From Melieria omissa (lineage: Eukaryota; Arthropoda; Insecta; Diptera; Ulidiidae): DNA of 64,000 bases. Location of the stretch: positions 41,499,264-41,563,263 of the forward strand of contig OZ020269.1 in assembly GCA_963971225.1 (NCBI GenBank), in the 5' to 3' direction. The position numbers and the translations under genes are program-made. How positions within the stretch are numbered: the first letter of the stretch is position 1; the number at the start of each line of letters is the position of its first letter. The notes under the pieces are model-generated. The model ran no database searches, was not told where the DNA came from, and saw nothing but the letters and a program-made list of their open reading frames with translations. This document shows, in pieces, positions 45,016-54,883 of the stretch.

Positions 45016-45856
45016 TAAGTTCTTATTACTTAGTTCCGTTTTACGCTTACATATATCATATCTAATGTTGTACATCAATAGAAAGGTAGATTAGGTTAGG
45101 TTATGGTGGCTGCCTCAATAAGAGACACACTCGGACGCCTACTATGACGCCCATTGTGATACCACATATTTCATCCGTTTTTAAATGTTTATGTAACACT
45201 GTCTTTCCAACATATGTTACAGCACACATTTCAAGCGGATTGGGAAAGGAAGGGTAGGGGACCTACAGTTTCACGCCGAATCTGAACGGCGATTGGCAGT
45301 TTTTCCTTCACACTTGGAGGTTTAACCATTGTCTGCCAAGAGCGCACTTGTGCGATTCTTGTAATTCTCATCTGCTTCATGTGGATAGCGATGGAAGTAG
45401 ATGAGCGTTTTACCAGCCCGAGCCAGCAATCGAACCTGGGGCATCGGTATGAGAAGCCAGCGCGCTACCCGCTGGACTATTGAGGCCGGCAATAGAAGGA
45501 CCTTTCGTTTGATAACGATATCGTATAACCATATCAACTGAGTTTTTTTTTATAAAAATTTTGAACTTTGACCGCAAGCCACGCCTTTTGTAGGCGTTCC
45601 CAAGGCAAAGTTTTTAGTTTGTTAGATTTACGAAAATAAGCTCTATATAGCCTAACTTTTCGTTTTTTTCTCATTAGGGTTCGCTACACTGCATTTGTTA
45701 AGCGTTGATCTCTATCCATGACATTGTTAGTGGCAGAATAGACTGTTCTGCGCTTCTAGAGCGAGTTAAATTGCATGTTAAGCAACTGCGTCATAACGAT
45801 CTCTTTTATATTGGTACTCATAGAACTAATTTTGCAATTAATGACCTTTTTATAAG
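45016..45856. other. Inter-element DNA with an old SINE-like copy
   Basis: 45240-45500, read on minus, has a tRNA-like B box (GGTTCGATTGCTGG) and the SINE-family block around 45262-45290 (GACCTACAGTTTCACGCCG), so it is a diverged SINE. 45090-45160 (GGTTAGGTTATGGTGGCTGC) looks like another common insect repeat. 45500-45856 has no recognisable gene. Confidence 0.5.
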
Positions 45857-46095
45857 TGGTCAAATGTGTTGTTCCAGTGTTCTGTAGATCCTGCACAACT
45901 GAGATCCTCTCCCTTCCAATTCCCCTTTGTACTTATGTTCCACTTCATCATTCCACCGGCTCCGGTCGTTTGTATTGTCCATTGTACCTTCAATTTGTCA
46001 TTCGTGCTTTAATCGCTCAATAAACCGAACGCACAATCCGCAATCCCGCGACTTTTATTTCACCCCTCAATCCGCCGACGGCTCCGCAAGAGACA
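45857..46095 (+). repeat. LTR of BEL copy C
   Basis: Related to but distinct from the copy B LTR: the same order of blocks (CTTTGTACTxATGTT, CCGGCTxCxGxCGTxTGTxT, AATAAACCGAACGCACAATC, CTCCGCCGACG). It starts about TGGTCAAATG and ends AGAGACA; TGGTCCTTCGAGCC follows 8 bases later. Boundaries are approximate because no partner LTR was found. Confidence 0.75.
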
Positions 46096-46103
46096 CTTAT
46101 TTA

Positions 46104-46780
46104 TGGTCCTTCGAGCCACCGCGGACCCGCGACAAAAGTAAAGACAAAAAACTAAACGAACACAACAGCGACAAAAATCCAAACAGTGCAACAATTAGAA
46201 AACAGTGAACAAATACGAAGTGAAAAAAAAGAGAAAGTGAACAGTGAGCCCCTTACACAAAAAAAAACGAAAGCCAACCCCACCCCCCCATTTTTCAAAC
46301 AAAAATAAAACAAAAGCCAACCCCGGCCCCACTTTTTTTCAAAAAAAAAAAAAAAACAGCCAACCCTGGCCCCCTTTAAAAAAAACGCAAACCCCGGCCG
46401 CCCTAAAAACCAAATCAACGACCGTTTGATTTACAAATCAAGTGCAGTGCAGAAAAACACAAAAAACCACAGTGCAGTGCAGTGCAATTTGAACAAACAA
46501 ACGAAGAATCACCTAACAACAACAACACACACTACGCAGACGAAGAGGGAAGCGACAGCGAACAAACAAAAAGGGCAGACAACATCAGCGGCACAGCACA
46601 AAGTAGGACGGACATCAATCAACAACATATAGAGGAAATCCTCATTCTCGGGCATTGGGCCCTAATAAGATAAGCCCGAAAAATTTTAATAAAAATTAAC
46701 AATCACATACACTAACACCCATATACACGTATTTTACAAATTGCAAAAAAAAAATTCCCAAAAATTCCCATATACATATA
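46104..46780 (+). promoter_or_regulatory. Primer site and first part of the leader of BEL copy C
   Basis: Primer-binding sequence at 46104-46117, GTGCAGTGCAG runs near 46440-46485, then a small open frame (46482-46673) ending QQHIEEILILGHWALIR, conserved in copy B at 40542-40593. 46240-46400 is a poly-A and CCCC mixture. Interrupted at 46781 by a Helitron-like insertion. Confidence 0.6.
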
Positions 46781-47494
46781 CTAGTAGGGCCCTGCGGCTT
46801 TGCACGCAAGCTTGAAGTCAATGAGCCCAATAAATCAAGTTTCTTCATACTACACTCTATGGGCGATGCCACGCCTCTTTTATGTAATGCCCAATCCATT
46901 CGTACAGTCGAAGGGTGTGACCCGGTTTCATTGATATGCGACTATCAGTTCCAAAGTTACGCGGAAAATATCAGTCACAAAAAATATGCCGCGCCCCTTC
47001 AAAGCCCATACAATTTTACCAGTAGAATAACACATCTATGGGACGATGGTATAAAAAACTTCAAAGCTCTCTAACTTATTGTTCCGAAGCTATTCTACAT
47101 TAAAAATTTGGGTTCTATGGGCGGTGCCATGGCCCTCGTCCAATACCCACCCCATTCCCCATGTCGAAGGGCACATCTAAATCGTAAATCTTTGATGTAT
47201 GATTTGTAGTTCCACAGTTATTCAAAACATTTGAGTTGCTTAAAAAGTTTCACCAGTGAAACGGCACATTTAAACGGTGGTCCCGCACCAAATTTTAATG
47301 CTGCCCGATTACTCATTCCGAAGATATTCCATATTGAAAATTTAAGTTGTATGGGCGGTGCCACGCCTCCTTGTCAAAAACCCACCCCATTCCCCCCATC
47401 GAAAATCACAACTAAATCGTACGTTTGTACCGAGTGTTATTGATATGAACGCTATAGTTCATAGTTATATATATTCATATATTATTTATATATA

Positions 47495-48792
47495 AAGGCT
47501 GTCCACACCAAAATTTGGTCACTTTAAAATGTATATAAAATAAAAAACAATGATATTTTTCTAAAAAAATTTGTTGTATTTGTAACTAGATACTTTAAAG
47601 AAATGTTATATAACATACGTTTTAATATGCTATTTTTCGTATGCTACCAGGCGCACTTTTTGCCGAACTGTTCCCATCATTTTTTGCACGAGGTCCTGCG
47701 TGACTTTTTTTGACGCCCACAACCATTTCGAACGGAACTTTTTTTCTGTATTGATGGAGCCACGTGTGCTTTTTAAGATTCTCTTAACAATAGACCAATA
47801 ATTCTCTATTGGTCGCAGCTCCGGGCTATTGGGGGGATTGCAGTCGCGAGCAACGAAAAACACTCCATTGTCCTTATACCACTTTAGGACGTCTCAAGCA
47901 TAGTGACAACTAGCGAGGTCGGGTCAAAACAGAGTACCCACATTATGGCTTTTTATAAAAGGCAGAATACGCTTTTCCAAGCACTCCTTTTTGTGAATTT
48001 CTGCATTTATTGTGCCCGATGTAACGAAAGGATCCGTTTTCCTACCACAGGAGCAAATCGCTTGCCAAACCATCAGTTTTTGTGGAAATTTGGAACGTTT
48101 TTTTATTTTTACGTCATCAGGTGCATCTTGTCGTGATTCTGCAGTGTAAAACTCTTGTCCCGGGATATATTTAAAATTCTTAAAACAGTAAGTTTCATCA
48201 GCCATTACAACACATTTAAATTTGGTCAATTGTGTTTCATAAAGTTTTCTGCATCGCTGTTTTGCTGTCAAATTTTGTTTGGCGTTACGATCGGGCACCA
48301 CTTGAGCTTTATAAGTTTTCAAACCTTCTTTTTCTTTTACTTTTTGTACAAATGATTTCGACATGCGAATTTTTTTTGCTACTGCACGAGTGGATATCCT
48401 TGGATCCTTTTTAAACTCTTGCTTCACTTTTTTGCGCTGTGAATATCGCTTTGGTTATTGTTTCCACCACTTCCTTTTTTAGAATCTAAGCACAAACGAT
48501 TATTGAAGTTTTTTAAAACATTTATCACCGTAGATGGTGCGAAATTTAGTTTTTTTGCAATTTTCCGTGCGCTATGTTGTCTGTTCGAAATAAATTCGTG
48601 TAAAATCAATTTTCGCTTCTCCAATTGGCTTACCATTTTAAAAGAATCAAAGAACTTAATGAAAATAATTTTAATGGAGAACTTACATTTGAATCATCGC
48701 ATGTTTAGATTTGAAAATGTTTATGAAAAATAAGTCGTAACATGAGGCACAGGGGTGTTTTTTAGTGACCAAATTTTGGTGTGGACAGCCTT
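47495..48792 (-). mobile_element. Tc1-like transposon, nearly complete
   Basis: 1298 bp with inverted repeats of about 30 bp, AAGGCTGTCCACACCAAAAT at the left and its complement at the right, in a TA duplication (47493-47494, 48793-48794). The best-preserved Tc1-like element in the window. Carries one transposase gene on minus, broken in two or three places. Confidence 0.95.
47630..48636 (-). pseudogene. Tc1-like transposase, slightly broken
   Basis: Read on minus: MVSQLEKRKLILHEF (48636) with a helix-turn-helix (RKIAKKLNFAPSTVINVLKN), a GGNNNQ-type linker with an indel at about 48430, a second helix-turn-helix (RAVAKKIRMSKSFVQKVK), then the catalytic domain with VMADETYCFKN (first Asp, near 48195) and MVWQAICSCGRKTDPFVTSG. 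Near 47895 the frame breaks where the second Asp should be (an in-frame stop and shift), and it resumes with PPNSPELRPIENYWSIVKR (47820 region; Glu). The C-terminus ends at 47630. Few changes separate it from an intact gene, so this family was active recently. Confidence 0.9.
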
Positions 48793-48975
48793 TAGTTCAA
48801 AATATTACATATTCAAAATGTAAACTGTATGGGAGGTGCCACGCCTACTTATAAGGTCGTATTCGCACTATGTGGTTTATTGAGACTTAGTCAAGACGAA
48901 CATTCCATGAAAAATTCAGCGAATCGGCTGTCTAGTTTGTGAATTTTAGTGTCGTGGGACCAAAAAACAAACATA

Positions 48976-49225
48976 TTGTTACGAAAATTCCAAGGTTCGT
49001 TTTGATTGGGTTTGAAAATAAAACAACTTCAGTTATTCAGCGCAACGTAGTCAAAACTAACAATCGCTTTATTTACAAATTTACACTTGTTCTACTTTAC
49101 ACTACTACTATTGCATGTTTCCCCATTGCTTGCTCAACACAGACTCGACTCATTGCGCTGCACACCGCTGCTTTTATACCAGTTTTCTTATCGCGCCGAA
49201 GTTTCTTGCAACTTCCATATAGCCT
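48976..49225. repeat. Partial Ty3/gypsy LTR
   Basis: TGTTACGAAAAT then AAAATAAAACAACTTCAGTT and CAATCGCTTTATTTACAAAT closely follow the LTR at 63227-63644. Only the first 250 bases or so are present. Confidence 0.75.
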
Positions 49226-49382
49226 ATGTACCATTCCCACAGATAACAAAATGTTTGGTGCTTATTTCATCTAAATCGGTTTAGTGGTTTTTGCCTGATT
49301 GTGGCTCAAAAAACGTCACACTTGCTCTTATATAATAGTATAGATATAGATACCTATCCAATTATTTTGCCGTTGAATATTG

Positions 49383-50877
49383 TATATATGTATATACAAT
49401 CAACTGGACCAAAAAATCCTGTATAAAGTAGTTCCGCTACTGCCCATTGCACATTGCCCCTGCAGACGATTTTTGCGCTTCTTGCACACAAGAATTTGCA
49501 TTGCGGCAAGAAATAAGCGCGGATTTATTTCCCCTTGTTCTCTTTGTGCTTCGTACATAAGCTGCTGTCAACATTCTGCACGCCCATTTCTGCACATATT
49601 CACGCACTTCTCTTTGTGCAATATTTACATACACCATTTCCTCTACTCTTCTTTGTGCTCTGTACATGAGATAAGCAAAAAACAGCCCAGCTGCTGTGTA
49701 CATTCTGCGCAACCAACTTGTGCACATATTCACGCATTTCACTTTGTGCTATATTCGTACGCACTAGGCAGCCAAAATTTCGCTGCTTGGCCCAAGTGCA
49801 TGTACATAAACAAGAAAACCCAAAGGTGATACAGTGGGACAAACTGCTCATTTTCACTGCACATTGAAAATTTTCTTCGACTTAGAAAATTTTCAATCGT
49901 GCATATATAGGGTGTTTTTTTTAGAGGTATAGAACTTCGAATTGAAATAAAACACAAGAAAATCGTTTTAATGTCCATCAATTTGGCTTTATTGGAAGGA
50001 TAATTTTATGCCATTAATGTTTAAATATGATTTCGGGCATGTGGCCGCCGCGGCTGGCTCGAATAAAGCCAATTCTACAGGTCCAATTTTCAACCACCAT
50101 AAAGTTGATGGACAAAGCTCCAATTGCTGTGCACGGTGGCGAATCGATTCATTCGGGTCCTCTTCAACATTTTGCTCTACAGCGGCAATTGTTTCTTCGG
50201 TGCGCACTGTTCGACGTCTCTGTGGATGCGTATTATCACATAGAGTAAACGTAGTGCGAAAACGACCCATGGTTAACCGAATTAATTGCTCTGATAGACG
50301 ATTATCGACCATAAAATGGACGGAGCTTGCGGTAAACTTCGCGAACTGAACCATTATTTTCGAAATAAATTTGCACGATTTGCAAGCGTTGTTCTTTTGT
50401 CAACCTGTTCATGATGAAATGGCAAACCAAACTGAACATAAATGACATTAGAGTTGCCAGATTTGACCACAAAATGCCAGTTTTATCTCTATTCGAAAAA
50501 CAAACCTCTAAAAAAAACACCCTATATATACTTATACATACACTTGTATACGACATTAACATACTCATTAGTACATACAGTGGGACAACAAATCCCGCCC
50601 TAAGTACATTGAAAATTTTAGACTTAGAAAATTTTCAATTGTACATAATAAACGATCACTGCGCATACACTTTATATATATACAGTGGGACAAAGACATC
50701 CCGTCTGTGCACAAAATTAAATTTTTTTTTCTCTCCCTTATATAAACAACACAATTGTAGCAAAAATACCAACAAATATATTCAAATATATTTTAGCATA
50801 CATTCACACACTCATATACACATACCCATACATATTTATTTTTCCTTTTCACATACATTTATACACATACACTATGA
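49383..50877 (+). promoter_or_regulatory. Second part of the BEL copy C leader (split by a mariner-type MITE)
   Basis: Resumes leader sequence (TAGTTCCGCTACTGCCCATT; compare ACCCCGCTACTGTTCGC at 40708). Has ACAGTGGGAC modules at 49831, 50577 and 50682, the first two followed by perfect hairpins built from TTGAAAATTTTC/GAAAATTTTCAA (49863-49896 and about 50609-50639). No gene supported. Confidence 0.6.
49910..50522 (-). mobile_element. Mariner-type deletion derivative (613 bp)
   Basis: Inverted ends GGGTGTTTTTTTTAGAGGT in a TA duplication (49908-49909, 50523-50524). On minus it encodes the start of a transposase, MNRLTKEQRLQIVQIYFENN, then in another frame RTVRTEETIAAVEQNVEEDP and ELCPSTLWW (helix-turn-helix), and the extreme C-terminus GGHMPEIIFKH in a third frame. 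The whole catalytic centre is deleted, leaving both gene ends. Confidence 0.85.
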
Positions 50878-51150
50878 TCAATAAGTACCGGGACTGTGTA
50901 TTCTTAATTTTCCGCCGTTGCCCGATGCAGGTAAAAAAATTTTTTTAGGTTGGTAGGACCTTAACTGACATCTGTGTCAAATTTTGAGCGGGATTGCATC
51001 ATTAGTTTTTGTTTGGCAGCTGTTAGCGTCAGTCAACTTTTTGTACTTCGTCGCATTTTACAATGGATAATTTTGTTGATCAACGTATTTGTTAGAAATT
51101 TTGTCACACATTATTCGCGATTATTTGAACAAACACAGTGTGAATATCAT
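50878..51150 (+). mobile_element. 5' fragment of a mariner element
   Basis: TCAATAAGTACCGGGACTGT near 50880 resembles a mariner terminus. At 51063 ATGGATAATTTTGTTGATCA starts MDNFVDQRI and, after a stop, KFCH, similar to the N-terminus of DD34D mariner transposases. Truncated after about 90 coding bases. Confidence 0.55.
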
Positions 51151-52029
51151 AATAAATAATACTTTGAGTTTTATATGAAAACCAATCCGGTAAAAATACC
51201 GTCTCCCGCTTTTAAAGTGCCTACATTCAAAAGGTAAAAATACCCGCCCCGCTTATAAGCAGCAGTTTTCACAACGGGTAATTTTACCCGGCCCGCTTTT
51301 AATGTGTTAATAAAATAAATATAAACATACATATGGGGCATTTCACGTCAAGCGGACAACCAAAAATAAGTGAGGTCGTGAAATTTGTTTATATTCTGGT
51401 CAGTTATACTTCTAGTAGACGTGGATGTGTACACCCAATTTTTTTTCCGTATGATGTTTTTTTGCTGAGTTTGGATGGATTTTTACACAAAATTACATAA
51501 AATCCATTGTTTTAAGCTATGTGTATGTACTGTATGTGCTCTAAGTCTTAAACGGTTGGAGATCACGTTTTAATTTTTTTTGTGGAGAATTAGTACATTT
51601 AAACAAAGAATATGAAGTGTATAGAAGGCGCATCTGAGCTCAAAAATTCAAATTTTTGCTTGCGAGCTTCATAGAGCGGGGGGAAGCTACAAAAGGGAAA
51701 GAGTGGTGCCAGCAGGAGAGCAAGCGCTTCAGTTTACGCTCATTGACTGTAACATACGAACTGAAGCACGCGGTACAACAAACACACATGAAGTGAAAGT
51801 ATCGCTTCTTCTGTGTACTTTGAGGCGTTGGTAGTTGTTTTGGTCACTCAATAATTGTTTGTGCAAATTTCTCACAGCAACACAGCCAGCGCAATGATCG
51901 TCGTTTCAACGACGCCAATGCTTTTTGTTGTAGTAGTTTTTTTGTGTACTAGTGTGTGTGACTAGTTTCAAATAGAAATATTTGTTTATATTTTGACGTG
52001 GTTGATCCTAATTTTTTGTACAATTCAAT
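51151..52029. other. Short degenerate tandem repeats and probable 5' region of the P-like element
   Basis: 51190-51310 has three imperfect repeats with TAAAAATACC(C)G and CCCGCTT(T/A)TAA. From 51336 (CATTTCACGTCAAGCGGAC) to 52029 is non-coding and may be the left end of the P-like element; no matching right end was found. Confidence 0.4.
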
Positions 52030-53067
52030 ATGGCTTCAAAGCAAAGCAAAAATTCCTGCAAGTCTGGAATTCAATGCTGTGTGCCCAGTTGCAAAAAATT
52101 TAGACGTAATTATCCAAATTTGCGAATATTTAAGTTTCCGGCTGCCGATTTGATTTTTGGTCAAATCTGGCGTGAGAAATGCAATATGAAGATTACGACA
52201 AAAATCTTCATATTTGTGAAAACCATTTTTCTAGTTCTTTCCTTGGCAAAAGAAAATTAAAACTCGATGCGATTCCAACTATAAATTTGGATGAGAACTG
52301 TCAGAATTCAGAAGAAGAATTTTTGGAAACTGAAAATTCAGTAAAAAAATTACGTATTGACGATGTAATGTGTATTAATTGCGAAAAAAATGCAAAATCA
52401 ATTCGCTTTTACAAAAAGAAATACACTGATCTGTTAAGAAAATTTAAAAGAATTCAAGAAAAGATGCGACGAAAAAAGCATCCTATTAAACTAAATAAGA
52501 ATAAAAAAAATACACTGAAAAATTTGCAAAATACAATTGACTCGTTACCAAGAATAAGCAAAGAATCAAAACTTTTTTGCAAATTGTTAACAAGTTCCAG
52601 GCCAAAGGAATACTCGGCTGATGCGAAATATTTGGCACAAAATTTCCCAATCGACGTATTGCTTCCTGCGGAACAAGCTAAATTTGAATTTGCCGCATAT
52701 TAGCACATGAAATCGATGGGCCCCAATAAAGTTCCTTCAGCCTGGTTTTAAAAATAGCGCTTTCGAATCCATTAAGAATTTGTGCTTTGATTTAAAAGAA
52801 AAAAATGAAAATAGCATAGTACTGTTAATGGATGAAATGGCGATTAAAAAAGAATTAAGGTATAATGCGAAATTAGATTTAGTTGACGGGTTTGAATGCA
52901 ATGGTTTTGAAAGAACAACAAAAATTGGTAACCATGTGTGCGTGTTTATGCTCAAGTCCATGTTCTCCAGTAGAAGTTTTATTTTAAATTATTTCATATC
53001 TGAAAATGGACTAAATGCAGATAATCTGTGTAAAATAATTACAGAAAACTTAAAATTACTTATGAGC

Positions 53068-53575
53068 CAGTTACTCATGACACAGAACATAAACTTAACC
53101 ATAAACATAATCTTAGAAAATTTGAGCGATTACTCAAAACTTTATTTCCGTAAACATAAACTTAAAAATCAGCTAATCAGCTGAGCGACAATATTGCCAC
53201 TTCGATTTCTCCATCTCGTGAACAATCAAATTCAAACTTTTCGCGACATTTTTTACTTGCTATTATTAAATGTTTGAGCATCCAACGACTAAAATTATTA
53301 ATATATTTACGAAACTAATAAAAATTGCAATCCATTTTATATATTTTACAAATTATTTTAATTTGTTTACTTTTCAATTCATTCCGAAGAGAGTGGCAAC
53401 ATTTTTTGCGTTTTCCGTAAACATAAACTTAGAAACCAAAACGAAACAGATTTCTAATTTAACGGTTAAGTTCTAAGTTTATGTTCTATGTCTCGGGTAA
53501 CCAGTTGTACAGCTTTCGGCTATGCCAGGTCGTGCTAGCTGACAAGTAAAACTAAGTTATGTCATGAGTAACTGG
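53068..53575. mobile_element. MITE inserted in the P-like transposase
   Basis: Left CCAGTTACTCATGACAC and right GTCATGAGTAACTGG are inverted; inner blocks CATAAACTTA also recur in inverted form (53090, 53150, 53420, 53480). No gene. The target duplication is unclear. Confidence 0.6.
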
Positions 53576-53984
53576 CCCATTAGTTCTTTTGAAATAACGG
53601 TCAAGGTGTTAGTGTGTGATCAGGGATCTGCTAACAGAAAGTGCTTTACCAATTTCGGAGTGAGTCTGGAACGTCCTGTTTTTGAATTCAATAACCAAAA
53701 AGTTTTTGTTATGTTTGACTTTCCTCATTTAATTAAGTCATTAAGAAACGGTTTGCTGAAATGCGAATTAATTACGAAAGATCTACCGCATACAATTAAA
53801 ATTTTTTTTTTTACTTTAAGAAATACATGTTTTGACTTTAAATTTTCATTTTTGAAGAGAAAAAAAAATCCCGCGACCTTGAAATGTCATTGCTGACATG
53901 GGTTTTAAAACTGCAATGGTCCCGCTTAAGCAAAGTTGTGGTCAATGGGGTGATCTGAAATCAGAAAATTTATATTCGTTACAA

Positions 53985-54445
53985 TCATAGTAACGTTGAC
54001 TATGTTTTCCCGAGACAGAATTTTTTTATTTTGCACTGTGTAAAAGTTATGCAACAATTTGTAAAAAATTCCAATTTTCACCTCTTTTTTTGACCTATTA
54101 GGCGCTATAAAAACGGAACAAAATAAAATTTTGAAAATCGTACTCGTGAAAACATAGCGGTATGTTTTCTGAATAATTAAAAAAAAAAAATTATCGAAAT
54201 CGGACTAATACTTTTATAAAAAGTCTTACTCGGCAGCCAAAAAACACTACTTTCGGGAAAGCGCGATTAAAGATAGCTTAGTTTCTCGAAAACGGCAGGG
54301 GACGGGTACCTTTCGGTTCCCAGCAACATGCAAAGAAATGTGATTTTCACGGAATCCTTTCTGTGGCGTATTCTCAGATACATATAGATTGAAATTATGC
54401 AAAAAAAAAATTGATTTTTCGAAACCGCGAGAGTAGAGGACCCCC
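53985..54445. other. Unidentified insertion in the P-like transposase
   Basis: Non-coding AT-rich DNA that separates two parts of the P-like coding region. The right end reads CGAGAGTAGAGGACCCCCTT. Termini not resolved. Confidence 0.4.
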
Positions 54446-54689
54446 TTAAGGTCGTACAGGAGCTGTGGGAAAAAGAAGAAAACTCCAAAACTAAAATGCG
54501 CCATAAGCTGACTAGGCAACATATATTCCCCAATGCATTCGAAAAAATGCGAGTTAAGTTTGCTACGCAAGTTTTTAGCAAAACAGTTCAAGCTGCAAAA
54601 AGAACTATTTGCGACACCACTGGGCTCACAAAAAGTTCCAAAGTTTTAGCTTTATCTACAGCTGAGTTTATAAAAAACTAATAAATCTC

Positions 54690-54883
54690 AAGCCCCGCAG
54701 CCTTTCAATAGGTCTCAGACGCCCACTGCTCAGGTCGCAACAGCTCATCCACAACCGAACATTAACTCCGCAACTCATTGCCCCACTTCAGATGCGCAAC
54801 CCAGCACATCTTCAAGGCTAAGTACGCCTCAAGTACAAGCCCTTCATTCCAATAATGGCACCCAATCCCTTCTGCCTACGGCA
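54690..54883 (+). pseudogene. gag: BEL copy D: Gag linker fragment upstream of the Transib insertion
   Basis: Aligns closely to 43130-43290 of copy B (CAGGTCGCAACAGCTC, CAATAATGGCACCCAATC, CTTCTGCCTACGGCA). The nucleocapsid and capsid parts are missing to the left. The reading continues after the Transib element at 56539 (CGGCACTGGTATCT). Confidence 0.85.

Larger units (their letters stand above)
46781..49379. mobile_element. Helitron-like repeat inserted in the BEL copy C leader, with nested elements
   Basis: Left end CTAGTAGGGCCCTGCGGCTT. The interior repeats GGGCGGTGCCACGCC-type blocks (46860, 47120, 47350, 48830) and CGAAGATATTCCATATTGAA. A Tc1-like element (47495-48792) and a gypsy LTR piece (about 48976-49225) sit inside. 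The right end is near 49379, where leader sequence of BEL copy C resumes. No coding capacity of its own; family assignment is tentative. Confidence 0.5.
52030..54680 (+). pseudogene. P-element/THAP9-like transposase, broken and interrupted
   Basis: The ATG at 52030 opens a THAP zinc-finger domain: CCVPSCKKF, then, after a shift near 52190, HICENHFSSSF and DAIPTI, giving the C2CH and AVPTIF-like features. A basic coiled region follows to 52703. The catalytic region restarts at 52780 with VLLMDEMAIKKELRYN (first acidic position) and resumes at 53576 with VKVLVCDQGSANRK (second) and FVMFDFPHLIKSLRNGLL. A MITE-like insertion (about 53068-53575) and other DNA (about 53985-54445) interrupt it; 54450-54680 continues with NAFEKMRVKFATQVFS. 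P/THAP9 transposases bind DNA through THAP and use a GTP-dependent RNase H-like core. Not functional. Confidence 0.85.
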
